Below, one piece after another: positions 16,393-26,477 of a stretch of DNA of 64,000 nt. The notes beneath the pieces were generated by a model. That model searched no databases, had not been told where the DNA came from, and was given only the letters and a program-made list of their open reading frames with translations. Numbering within the stretch: position 1 is the first letter of the stretch; the number at the start of each line of letters is the position of its first letter. A program made the translations under genes and the position numbers. Origin of the DNA: Streptomyces chattanoogensis (GTDB lineage Bacteria; Actinomycetota; Actinomycetes; Streptomycetales; Streptomycetaceae); NCBI RefSeq assembly GCF_001294335.1, contig NZ_LGKG01000196.1, forward strand, positions 310,001 to 374,000, read 5' to 3'.

Positions 16393-17036
16393 CAGTCGAA
16401 AACCGGCCCCTGCGTCCGGGTCCGCTTGATCTCGTAGAAGCCCGGGATGGACGCCACCATCAGCGTGCCGTCCCACAGCTTGGCGGCCTCCTCGCCCTTG
16501 GGGGCCGGGGTGACGACGGGGCCGAAGAACGCGATCTGGTCGCCGTCGGAGCCGGGGACGGCGATGACCGGGGTGCCGACCTCCTGGCCGACGAGGTCGA
16601 TACCGGCCTTGTGCGAGGCGCGCAGCTGCGCGTCGTACGTGTCCTTGTCCGCGTACTCGATCAGATCGGCGGGCAGGCCCGCGTCGTCGAGGGCGGCGGC
16701 GATGCTCTCGGGGGTCACGCCGAGTCCCTCGTTGTGGATGCGGGTGCCGAGCGCGGTGTAAAGGCGGCCGACGACCTCGTCGCCGTGCAGCTGCTGCGCG
16801 GCGGTCACCACGCGGACCGGGCCCCAGGCCTTCCCGCCGGGGCGGATGTTCTCGCGGTACTCCTCGGGCAGCTCGTCGATCTTGTCCTCGTTGAGCACCG
16901 CCAGGCTCATCACATGCCAGCGCACCTCGACCGGGCGGACCTTCTCCACCTCCAGCATCCAGCGGGAGGTCATCCAGGCCCAGGGGCACAGCGGGTCGAA
17001 CCAGAAGTCGGCGGGGGTCTTCGCGGTCTCGGACAC
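16392..17036 (-). CDS. DsbA-family protein, mycothiol-dependent nitroreductase (Rv2466c)-like
   Basis: 214 aa with a thioredoxin/DsbA fold and helical insertion. The active site FDPLCPWAW holds Cys17-Pro-Trp-Ala, where mycobacterial Rv2466c has CPWC, so only the nucleophilic cysteine is kept. It also has HVMSLAVLNE, GTPVIAV as the cis-Pro region, and FFGPV, all typical of the actinobacterial clade. The family uses mycothiol for reductions. GTG at 17034-17036 has GAGGAG 5 bases upstream. Alone on its strand, it is convergent with sodF and divergent from pepN, perhaps part of an oxidative stress context. Confidence 0.87.
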   Translation of the reverse strand: MSETAKTPADFWFDPLCPWAWMTSRWMLEVEKVRPVEVRWHVMSLAVLNEDKIDELPEEYRENIRPGGKAWGPVRVVTAAQQLHGDEVVGRLYTALGTRIHNEGLGVTPESIAAALDDAGLPADLIEYADKDTYDAQLRASHKAGIDLVGQEVGTPVIAVPGSDGDQIAFFGPVVTPAPKGEEAAKLWDGTLMVASIPGFYEIKRTRTQGPVFD

Positions 17037-17163
17037 GGGGTCTCCTCATGCGGGCGGTGCGGCGATGTTCGATAGCGGTCGGACGGTTCAACAACCACAC
17101 CCCGTGCCATGATTCCCAGTGTTCGGTGTTCGATATTCGAGACGAGGACGAGGGAGTCACGTC

Positions 17164-19761
17164 GTGCCAGGTGAGAATCTGTCCCGGGACGAAGCGCAGG
17201 AGCGGGGCCGGCTGCTGAGCGTTGACGGGTACGACGTGGCGCTCGATGTCCGCTCAGCGGTACAGCACGGCGAAACCGCCGGGGGCTCCGCCACCTTCCG
17301 CTCCCTGACCACGATCCGCTTCCGCTGCGCCGAGCCGGGCGCGGCGACCTTCGCGGATCTGCTCGCCCCGTCGGTCACCTCCGTCACCCTCAACGGCCGC
17401 GCGCTGGACCCGGCCGAGGTCTTCGACGGCGCCCGGATCGCGCTGGAGGACCTGGCCGCCGAGAACACCCTCGTCGTCGATGCGCAGTGCGCCTACAGCC
17501 GTACCGGCGAGGGGCTGCACCGGTTCATCGACCCCGAGGACGGCGAGGTCTATCTCTACACGCAGTACGAACCGGCCGATGCGCGGCGGGTCTTCGCCAA
17601 CTTCGAACAGCCGGACCTGAAGGCGCCGTTCACCTTCGAGGTGACCGCCCCGGAGGGGTGGGTGGTGCTCAGCAACGGCGCGGAGGAGGGTACGCCGGAG
17701 AACGGCCGGCACCGGTTCGCGACGACCCGGCCGATCTCGACGTACATCACGGCCGTGGTCGCCGGTCCGTACCACTACGTCTCGGACAGCTACCGCCGCA
17801 CCTTCGAGGACGGCAGCGAGCTGGAGATCCCGCTGGGGGCGCTGTGCCGCAAGGGGCTGGCGCGCTATTTCGACACCGACGACATCTTCACCGTCACCAA
17901 GCAGGGGCTGGATTTCTTCCACGACCACTTCGACTATCCGTATCCCTTCGGGAAGTACGACCAGGCATTCGTCCCGGAATACAACCTGGGGGCGATGGAG
18001 AACCCGGGGTGTGTGACCTTCCGGGAGGAATTCATCTTCCGGGGGAAGGTGACCGAGGCGTCGTACGAGGGCCGGGCCAATGTCATCCTGCACGAGATGG
18101 CGCATATGTGGTTCGGCGACCTGGTGACCATGCAGTGGTGGGACGATCTGTGGCTCAAGGAGTCGTTCGCGGACTTCATGGGGGCGTTCTCGCTGGTGGG
18201 CGCGACGCGGTTCGAGAACGGCTGGATCACCTTCGCCAACCGCCGCAAGTCATGGGCCTATCGCGCCGATCAGCTGCCGTCGACCCATCCGGTCACCGCC
18301 GACATCCGTGATCTGCAGGACGCCAAGCTGAATTTCGACGGCATCACGTATGCCAAGGGCGCGTCGGTGCTCAAGCAGCTGGTGGCGTACGCGGGGCAGG
18401 ATGCCTTTCTCGAGGGTGCGCGGCGGTATTTCCAGCGGCATGCGTACGGCAACACCCGGCTCGCGGATCTGCTGTCGGTGCTGGAGGAGACCTCGGGGCG
18501 GGACATGGCCGCCTGGTCGCAGGCCTGGCTGGAGACGGCGGGCGTCAACTCCCTCACCCCGCAGGCGACTTATGACGCCCAGGACCGCATCACGGAGCTG
18601 AGCATCTTCCAGGAGGCGGCCGCCTCGCACCCGGAGCTGCGGCCGCACCGGGTCGCGGTGGGGCTCTACCGGCGGCGGGACGACGACGGTGCGCTGGTGC
18701 GGTACGCCCGCGCGGAGGTGGATGTCGCCGGTCCGCACACGGTCGTCCCGGAGCTGGCCGGAGCCGAGCGGCCCGAGCTGATCCTGGTCAACGACGAGGA
18801 TCTGACGTACTGCAAGATCCGGTTCGACGAAGGGTCGCTGGCCACGTTGCGGGCCCGGCTCGGCGACCTCGAGGACCCGCTCGCACGGGCACTGTGCTGG
18901 GCCGCGCTGTGGGGCCTGACCCGCGACGGGCTGATGCCGGCCGGCGACTATCTGGACCTGGTGCTGCGCTTCGCCGGCCGGGAGACCGAGATCGGGGTGC
19001 TCCAGTCGCTGCACACCCAGGCCCGTACGGCACTGGAGCACTACTCCGCGCCCGCCCGCCGCGAGACCGCCGGCCGGGAGCTGGCCGAGGGCGCGCTGCG
19101 CGAGCTGCGGCTGGCCGAGCCGGGCAGCGGGCACCAGCTGGCCTGGGCCCGGCACTTCGCGGAGATCGCCTCGAGCCCCGCCGATCTCCAGCTGCTGCGC
19201 GGCCTGCTGGACGGCAGCGCGAAGATCGACGGTCTGGACGTGGACCAGGAGCTGCGCTGGGCGTTCCTGGAGCCGCTGGCCTCGCACGGCGTCGTGGACG
19301 AGGCCGACATGGACGCCGAGCTGGCCCGCGACGACACCGCCTCGGGCAAGCGCCACCACGTCCGCTGCCTGGCCGCCCGGCCGTCCGCCGAGGTCAAGGC
19401 GCAGGCCTGGGCCGATGTCGTGGTCTCCGACGCGCTCTCGAACGCCCTGGTGGAGGCCACCATCAGCGGCTTCGTCCAGCTCGGCCAGCGGGAGCTGCTG
19501 GCCCCGTACGCCCCGCGCTACTTCACGATGATCGAGCGGGTGTGGCAGGAGCGGTCCATCGAGATCGCGATGTCGGTGGTGCGCGGGCTGTTCCCGTCCT
19601 GGCTGGTGGCGCAGAGCACGCTGGACGCGGCGGACGCCTGGCTGGCGGAGCACGCTCAGGCGGCGCCCGCGCTGCGCCGGATGGTCTCGGAGGAGCGGGA
19701 CGATCTTGCGCGGGCGCTGCGCGCACAGGCTTGTGACGAGGCGGCCGCGCCCAGGCCGTAA
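17164..19761 (+). CDS. pepN: Aminopeptidase N, M1 family (paralogue 1)
   Basis: 865 aa zinc aminopeptidase, cytosolic, releasing N-terminal residues. The exopeptidase motif GAMEN is at residues 276-280. The zinc site HEXXH-X18-E is intact, with His310, Glu311, His314 and Glu333. The C-terminal ERAP1-like helical domain runs from about 520 to 850. The GTG at 17164 has GGGAG 7 bases upstream and aligns with the GTG-VPG start of the second copy. It is clearly paralogous to the gene at 26478; this copy has GAMENPG where the other has GAMENAG. Monocistronic. Confidence 0.94.
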   Translation: MPGENLSRDEAQERGRLLSVDGYDVALDVRSAVQHGETAGGSATFRSLTTIRFRCAEPGAATFADLLAPSVTSVTLNGRALDPAEVFDGARIALEDLAAENTLVVDAQCAYSRTGEGLHRFIDPEDGEVYLYTQYEPADARRVFANFEQPDLKAPFTFEVTAPEGWVVLSNGAEEGTPENGRHRFATTRPISTYITAVVAGPYHYVSDSYRRTFEDGSELEIPLGALCRKGLARYFDTDDIFTVTKQGLDFFHDHFDYPYPFGKYDQAFVPEYNLGAMENPGCVTFREEFIFRGKVTEASYEGRANVILHEMAHMWFGDLVTMQWWDDLWLKESFADFMGAFSLVGATRFENGWITFANRRKSWAYRADQLPSTHPVTADIRDLQDAKLNFDGITYAKGASVLKQLVAYAGQDAFLEGARRYFQRHAYGNTRLADLLSVLEETSGRDMAAWSQAWLETAGVNSLTPQATYDAQDRITELSIFQEAAASHPELRPHRVAVGLYRRRDDDGALVRYARAEVDVAGPHTVVPELAGAERPELILVNDEDLTYCKIRFDEGSLATLRARLGDLEDPLARALCWAALWGLTRDGLMPAGDYLDLVLRFAGRETEIGVLQSLHTQARTALEHYSAPARRETAGRELAEGALRELRLAEPGSGHQLAWARHFAEIASSPADLQLLRGLLDGSAKIDGLDVDQELRWAFLEPLASHGVVDEADMDAELARDDTASGKRHHVRCLAARPSAEVKAQAWADVVVSDALSNALVEATISGFVQLGQRELLAPYAPRYFTMIERVWQERSIEIAMSVVRGLFPSWLVAQSTLDAADAWLAEHAQAAPALRRMVSEERDDLARALRAQACDEAAAPRP

Positions 19762-19885
19762 CCCGGCTGTCGACCAGCCCTTTTCGGCAGTCGAACGCCC
19801 GTACTTTAGGACGGCGTTGTCCGGTTTCGGGTACGGGCGTGTAACAGCGGTTAGCGGGTGGAGGGGGCGCGGGAATGGCCGGATC

Positions 19886-20908
19886 ATGAACCACGACACC
19901 CCGCTCTCCCCGCTCCCCCTCCGCCAGCTGTCCGGCATCCACTGCCGCGTGCTGACCGCCAGTCAGCTGCGCGAGCACGGCATCCTGCCGGCGGAGACCG
20001 CCGAACGGTGCCGGCCCGGCGGCCCCTGGCAGCAGGTCCTGCCCGGTGTGTATCTGCTGCACCCGGGGCCGCCCACCAGCGAGGAACGGCTGCATGCGGC
20101 CCTGCTGTTCGCCCGCCACCGGGGGCCGGCCGTGCCCCGCCAGGGCGGCGGACAGCCCGAGGCTCCGGCCGCGATGATCACCGGCCTGGCGGCGCTCGCC
20201 CTGCACGGTTTCACCACCGCTCCCCCGCTGCTCGCCCTCGACCGCATCGACGTGCTGGTCGCCCGCACCCGGCGGCTGCGCTCGACCGGCTTCGCGGGGA
20301 TCGTCCGGGCGGTGGAGATGCCGGTGCCGCAGGAGATCACCGGGGTGCCGACCGCGCCGGTCCCGCGCGCGCTCGCGGACGCGGTGGCCCATCTCGCCGA
20401 TGCGTCGTCGGTGCGCCGGCTGCTGACCGAGGCGGTCCGCGGCGGGCACTGCGAAGCGGCCACGCTGGTACGGGAGCTCAGCCGGGCCAGGCTGCTGACG
20501 CGGCCGCACGTGGTGAACGCGGTGGACACCCTGATGGCCGAGGGCCGCGCGCTCGCCGAGCAGCGGCTGTACGCCATGGTGCACCACCACGGTCTGCCCG
20601 ACCCCTGCTGGAACGTCGATCTGCGGCTGCCGGGCGGGCCGCACCTGGGCGGGGTGGACGCCTACTGGCCGGACCACTCGGTGGCCCTGGAGATCGACAC
20701 CCGGGCCCCGCGCCACGACCAGGACCCGGCGCGCTCCTCGTACGACCAGCGGCGCGAGCACCTGGAGCGGCTCGGCATCACGGTGGTGCACGTCCTGCCC
20801 CGCACCCTGCGCGATGCCCCCGGCCAGGCGGCCGCGGTGGTGCGGACCGCCCTGATGGCGTCGGCGGACCGGGAGCCGAGCGCGTATGTGGTGGTGCTGC
20901 CCCGATAG
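19886..20908 (+). CDS. wHTH (AbiEi-like) plus DUF559-type nuclease-fold protein, function unknown
   Basis: 340 aa. The N-terminal ~70 residues (LTASQLREHG...W-x-QVLPGVYLL) resemble the winged-helix DNA-binding domain of AbiEi-type antitoxins. The middle is Ala/Arg-rich with A-L-A-D-A-V-A-x-L. The C-terminal ~90 residues (VDAYWPDHSVALEID..., then YDQRREHLERLGITVVHV) match the DUF559/Vsr-like restriction-endonuclase fold. In that fold, D of VDAYW, E-I-D and the Q-R-R region would be the active-site area. No toxin gene is adjacent. Such proteins are common and uncharacterised in actinobacteria. The start at ATG 19886 is where homology begins; the ribosome site is weak. Confidence 0.7.
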   Translation: MNHDTPLSPLPLRQLSGIHCRVLTASQLREHGILPAETAERCRPGGPWQQVLPGVYLLHPGPPTSEERLHAALLFARHRGPAVPRQGGGQPEAPAAMITGLAALALHGFTTAPPLLALDRIDVLVARTRRLRSTGFAGIVRAVEMPVPQEITGVPTAPVPRALADAVAHLADASSVRRLLTEAVRGGHCEAATLVRELSRARLLTRPHVVNAVDTLMAEGRALAEQRLYAMVHHHGLPDPCWNVDLRLPGGPHLGGVDAYWPDHSVALEIDTRAPRHDQDPARSSYDQRREHLERLGITVVHVLPRTLRDAPGQAAAVVRTALMASADREPSAYVVVLPR

Positions 20909-20922
20909 CCGGGATGCGTGCG

Positions 20923-22662
20923 CTAGCGCTTGACCAGCAGCTCGACGTTGCGGTCCCGGGCCGTACCGGCCAGGTCCGTGCGGGCCTCCGGTGCGTTGAA
21001 GGACAGCTCCCGGTAGAGGGCGGCCAGCCCGGTCTGGGAGAGATCGGTGAAGTCCGTGCGGTGCGGGGCCGCCGATTCGACCAGGGTCGTGAACAGCGAC
21101 AGGGTGCCGTCGTGGTTGTCGACCAGTTCGATGACCCGGGCCAGCTGCGGGAAGTCGATGTGCGAGGCGGTGGAGACCTCCCAGAAGCTGCCGTGCGGGG
21201 TGATGTCGTTCTTGTGGCTGTGACCGTTGATCCAGCCGACGACGCCGGGGTGGGCGGCCAGTACCTCCACCAGCTCGGCACCCCCGTGCCGCTTCTCGTG
21301 CGGCCGGGCCGGGTCGGGCCGGGTGTTGTTCATGGTCTTGCTGGTGTGGTGGCTGAAGACCAGGACATGGCGGCCCGCGCCCTTCGCCTCGTCCTTCAGC
21401 ACCCGCTCGAGCCAGCGGAGCTGGCCGTCACCGACCGATCCGGTGTAGTGCCCGCCGGGGTCCGTCGTGTCCAGGCTGACGCCGAGGACGTGGTCGGAGA
21501 CCGGGAAGGTGTAGTAGAGCCGGTCCTCGGCCAGACTGGCGGCGGTGTAGCCGTGGCCGTGCGGGCCGGGGCCGGTCCGGGCCGGGTCGAGGTGGGCCTT
21601 GAGGTACTCGGCACGGGTGAAGGGCGCGCGGCGCTCGTCGGGGGTGACCGGCCGGGCCTGCCGCGCATGCGCCTTCAGCAGCCGCTTGAAGTCCTCCCCC
21701 TTGGGGTCGAGGCCGTTCTTGACCGCCTTCCACACCTTGGCGGCCTCCGCGGCGGGCAGCGTCTCCAGCTTGCGGCCGCCGGTGGCGATCTCGGTCCAGT
21801 AGGGATCGCCGGGCGCGTAGCAGCCGCCGGGCAGCGAGTCGTGGTTGCCGACCGTGGAGTACCAGGGCAGCCGCAGCCCGGGGCTGTGGACGGTACGGAT
21901 CGCGGCGTCGAGGAACCCGTGCAGCCGCGGGAAGCCGAGCTTCTTGTCGGCGTCGCGCAGTGCGCTGTCCGGCTGCCAGTAGAGGGTGAGGCCGCTGTCC
22001 TGGACGCCTTCGTAGCGGCGCGGGTCACCGGAGTTCGGGGTGATCCGGCCGCCGCTCATCGCCGTCAGGAACCAGTCCAGCTCCAGCTTGGAGTTGTTGT
22101 CCGTGTTGTCCCCGGTGGTCATCACGAAGGAGAGCGGGGCGCCGGTGGCGGGCCCGCCCGGCAGCGCGTTGACCCGCTCGATCAGGGAGACCACGCCCGC
22201 GACGGAGAGCGCCTCCTGCGGCCGCCAGGCGCTCGCGGTCTCGGCGCGCAGGTACTCGTAGCGCAGCGGGCTCTGCACATCGACCAGGTGCAGATCGGTG
22301 AACTGCACGAAGGACGCCAGCGCGGTCCGGCGCCGGTCCCGGCCGCCGTGCGCGGCGGCCAGGTCGGCGCGGACGACGCGGTCCCAGGCGGGGCCGTCGG
22401 CGAGGCGGCGGTAGCCGGAGGTGCCGCGCGGGGCGGCGACGCTGCCGAGGGTGGTGCCCTTGGTGTACGGGGCGCGGGGCACGGCGGGCGCCTGGACCGG
22501 GGCGGGCGCGGCGGGGGCCGGGCCCGGGGCGACGGTGACGGCCGCGGCGGGCCGGTCGGTGCCGAGGCCGAGGGCGAACCCGAGCCCGGCGGCGGCACCG
22601 ACGGCGCCGGTGGCGGTGAGGAAGGTACGGCGGTCGAGAGCGGCGGACCGTATACGGGACAT
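20923..22662 (-). CDS. Tat-exported metallophosphoesterase (probable TIGR03767 family)
   Basis: 579 aa. A twin-arginine signal (LDRRTFLTATGAVGAAAG, about residues 9-26) and an Ala/Pro-rich linker precede a calcineurin-like phosphoesterase domain. Metal-site motifs in order: FTDLHLVD, TTGDNTDN, GNHDSLPGG, FSHHTS and NGHSHKND. Together they form the full five-block dinuclear site, so it should be an active extracellular phosphoesterase. The substrate is unknown; actinobacterial relatives are only annotated by family. ATG at 22660-22662 has GGGGAG 7 bases upstream. It is convergent with the wHTH/DUF559 gene, 14 bases apart. Confidence 0.88.
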   Translation of the reverse strand: MSRIRSAALDRRTFLTATGAVGAAAGLGFALGLGTDRPAAAVTVAPGPAPAAPAPVQAPAVPRAPYTKGTTLGSVAAPRGTSGYRRLADGPAWDRVVRADLAAAHGGRDRRRTALASFVQFTDLHLVDVQSPLRYEYLRAETASAWRPQEALSVAGVVSLIERVNALPGGPATGAPLSFVMTTGDNTDNNSKLELDWFLTAMSGGRITPNSGDPRRYEGVQDSGLTLYWQPDSALRDADKKLGFPRLHGFLDAAIRTVHSPGLRLPWYSTVGNHDSLPGGCYAPGDPYWTEIATGGRKLETLPAAEAAKVWKAVKNGLDPKGEDFKRLLKAHARQARPVTPDERRAPFTRAEYLKAHLDPARTGPGPHGHGYTAASLAEDRLYYTFPVSDHVLGVSLDTTDPGGHYTGSVGDGQLRWLERVLKDEAKGAGRHVLVFSHHTSKTMNNTRPDPARPHEKRHGGAELVEVLAAHPGVVGWINGHSHKNDITPHGSFWEVSTASHIDFPQLARVIELVDNHDGTLSLFTTLVESAAPHRTDFTDLSQTGLAALYRELSFNAPEARTDLAGTARDRNVELLVKR

Positions 22663-22847
22663 ACGCGAACTCCCCGAGTGCGAACGCGAAGGCGGCCGGG
22701 CAGCGCAACTGCCCTGTCTCCTTGGATCGTTGGCATCGGGGATGACCTGCGAGTGAACGGCACCGCAACGCCGTTCGCCTATCACCGCACAGGGATCTGC
22801 CCGCAATCGGCCGGTCACCGTACTGCGTTCCCGGCGGCGAATACCGG

Positions 22848-23123
22848 TCACCGGGAGTTCATCTGACGGGGCAGCGGACGGGCCCTGACCCCTCGGACAG
22901 GCCCTGGCCAGGAGTCGTCCGGCTCCCCGCCGCGCGGCCATACCGCGACGGCGATCAGCACGGCGGCCCAGACGGCCAGCGGCGTCAGCGGCCAGTAGAA
23001 CCTCTGCTCGCCCCTGCGGAAACACTGCACGCCCCAGATCGCCGAGAGGATCACGGCGCCGCCGAGCCAGTAACGCCATTCCTCGATCCACTCCCGCAGC
23101 TCCTTGCGGTCCCGCTCGTCCAC
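22848..23123 (-). CDS. Small 2TM-domain protein, divergent from tetR
   Basis: 91 aa: an acidic/basic N-terminus with ERDRKELREW, then two hydrophobic segments (about 21-35 and 46-63) separated by the basic FRRGEQRFYW turn. This is the pattern of the 2TM domain, and a Pro/Arg tail follows. The GTG at 23121-23123 has GAAGGGG 5 bases upstream and is preferred; an ATG at 23148-23150 adds nine residues but lacks a ribosome site. It shares an operator-rich 148-base gap with the TetR regulator gene and is the likely target of it. Confidence 0.72.
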   Translation of the reverse strand: MDERDRKELREWIEEWRYWLGGAVILSAIWGVQCFRRGEQRFYWPLTPLAVWAAVLIAVAVWPRGGEPDDSWPGPVRGVRARPLPRQMNSR

Positions 23124-23166
23124 CTCTGCCCCTTCCGGCGCGCCTGGCATATCCGGGCGCTTGAGA

Positions 23167-23200
23167 ATACGACCGTATCCCAAAAAGAATACGCCCGTAT
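23167..23200. promoter_or_regulatory. Two tandem palindromic operators between the 2TM gene and tetR
   Basis: ATACG-AC-CGTAT at 23167-23178 and ATACG-CC-CGTAT at 23189-23200 are perfect inverted repeats, spaced 22 bp start to start (about two helical turns). They sit inside longer direct repeats GAATACGnCCGTATCC. Two further half-site-like GATACC words follow at about 23221 and 23245. This is a textbook layout for a dimeric TetR repressor controlling both divergent genes. Confidence 0.8.
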
Positions 23201-23271
23201 CCTGAAGAGGCACCGGGAGCGATACCAAGAGTGGCTTCGGGAGTGATACCGGGAGTGAGGAGCAGCACACC

Positions 23272-25084
<1,813 letters not shown>

Positions 25085-25172
25085 GCCCCCCTTGCGGCTG
25101 AACCGCCGCCGCTCTCGCGGAGGTGGTTGCGCGCCGTGGGGGTTGCTCAATTGTTGGCTGATGTGCCCGGCG

Positions 25173-25201
25173 GGGCCCGTACGGAGGCTCCGTACGGGCC
25201 C
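25173..25201. terminator. Bidirectional terminator between asd and the fusion gene
   Basis: GGGCCCGTACGG and its complement form a 12-bp stem with a 5-base loop between two convergent genes. Confidence 0.8.
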
Positions 25202-25224
25202 TCGGCGTTGGCGGCGGGCCCGTC

Positions 25225-26307
25225 TCAGGGGCGCCGGACCTCGTACTGGAAGCAGCCGTACTCCAGCGCCCGTACGTGCACCAGCGCCACCTCCGGATCG
25301 GCGAACGCCTCGTCGAAGACGGCGTCGAACCCGCTCTCCGCGTCCTCCGGGATCTCGAAGAACCGGCCGCCGGCGATCTGCCCGTCGGTGTTGTAGCGGC
25401 GGACCGTCCGCAGCGCGCCCGCCCGCGCGAAGGGGTACCCGGCGGCGTCCGCGTCCGGCCCGTCACACGCCCCCGCGTGGATGAAGACCGGCCCCAGCTC
25501 GCAGTACGCCCCCGGCTCGGCCCCGGTGGCCGCCGCCCACCGCCGCAGCGGCGCATACGAGACGAGCGCGATCCGTTCGCCGGGCCGGATGTCCCGCAGG
25601 CAGCAGCGGAGCGGGCTGCCGACGCAGTGCACGGGGACGCCGTCCTCGCGGGCGGTGAAGGGTTCGAGGGGGCGGCCGGCGTCGTCGGTGTCCTGGAGTT
25701 CCTTGAGGGTGGGGGGAGGGATGGGGCAGGGGGTGTAGCGGGGGGCGGAGTGCGGGATGTGCTGGATCATGTGGTCAGTTTGCGGCTTTTGCTCGTCGGG
25801 TGCTGGCGGAATTCGGACGTCGCGCAGGAATTCCGGGTTCCGGTCCCAGCGCACCGCTTCGGGCGGATAGACCCGGAACAGCGAGGTGTCGACGGAGAAG
25901 GAGAACGGCTCCGGCAGGTCGACCGCGTCACCGAACCGGTACGGGGCGACCCGGCGGTAGGTCAGGTTCTCCGGGCGGGAGTACAGCTCGATCAGGCCGT
26001 CGTGCGGGTCGACGAGGAGGTAGAGCGGGATACCGCTGCGCGCGTACCACTTGCGCTTCTCGGCATAGTCGCCGTCCTGGCCGGACGAGACGACCTCGCC
26101 GACCAGCGCGACCCGGTCGGCCGGGAGCGGGCTGGGGTCGCCCTCGATCGCCTCGGCGGTGGCGACGGCAAGATCCGCGGTGGATTCGCCCCCGGACGTC
26201 TCCCCGATGAGCGCCTGCCCGGTCAACGCCTCCCAGCCCGCCGCATCGAAGCGTGCGGCGAGCCTGCCCACGATGGCGTTGTGGAACGGTGGCGGCGATC
26301 CGTTCAT
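25225..26307 (-). CDS. Apparent fusion: Uma2-family (PD-(D/E)XK) domain plus DUF1203 domain
   Basis: 360 aa in one uninterrupted frame. Residues about 5-170 match the Uma2/DUF820 nuclease fold with ADLAV (Asp), GEVVS (Glu) and EKRKWYARSGIPLYLLVDP (Lys), so the presumed active site is kept. The usual first ~40 residues of Uma2 are missing. From about residue 180 a DUF1203 protein begins (MIQHIPHSAPRYTP...), which in other genomes is a separate ~155-residue protein ending CFQYEVR. The ATG at 26305-26307 has AGAAGG 6 bases upstream. The internal ATG of the DUF1203 part (25768-25770) has no ribosome site, favouring one polypeptide. Function of either part is unknown. Confidence 0.72.
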   Translation of the reverse strand: MNGSPPPFHNAIVGRLAARFDAAGWEALTGQALIGETSGGESTADLAVATAEAIEGDPSPLPADRVALVGEVVSSGQDGDYAEKRKWYARSGIPLYLLVDPHDGLIELYSRPENLTYRRVAPYRFGDAVDLPEPFSFSVDTSLFRVYPPEAVRWDRNPEFLRDVRIPPAPDEQKPQTDHMIQHIPHSAPRYTPCPIPPPTLKELQDTDDAGRPLEPFTAREDGVPVHCVGSPLRCCLRDIRPGERIALVSYAPLRRWAAATGAEPGAYCELGPVFIHAGACDGPDADAAGYPFARAGALRTVRRYNTDGQIAGGRFFEIPEDAESGFDAVFDEAFADPEVALVHVRALEYGCFQYEVRRP

Positions 26308-26477
26308 CACGGCCCTTCTGCCGGTCGGTGCCTCGGTGGGCTCGATCGGGCCCAGCCTGACGGAGAGCGGCGGCCCCGGTCCCGGGATCACCGGCACTGC
26401 CCACGATCAGGTGACCCGCGCCGTGGAAGGATGGCCGAAGTATCCGATGCGATGACGAATGCGAAGGAGATGGCCGG

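Noticed and set aside
20950..22866. Plus-strand continuation of an open frame through the metallophosphoesterase gene
   Set aside because: The opposite strand encodes a protein with a complete phosphoesterase motif set and Tat signal.
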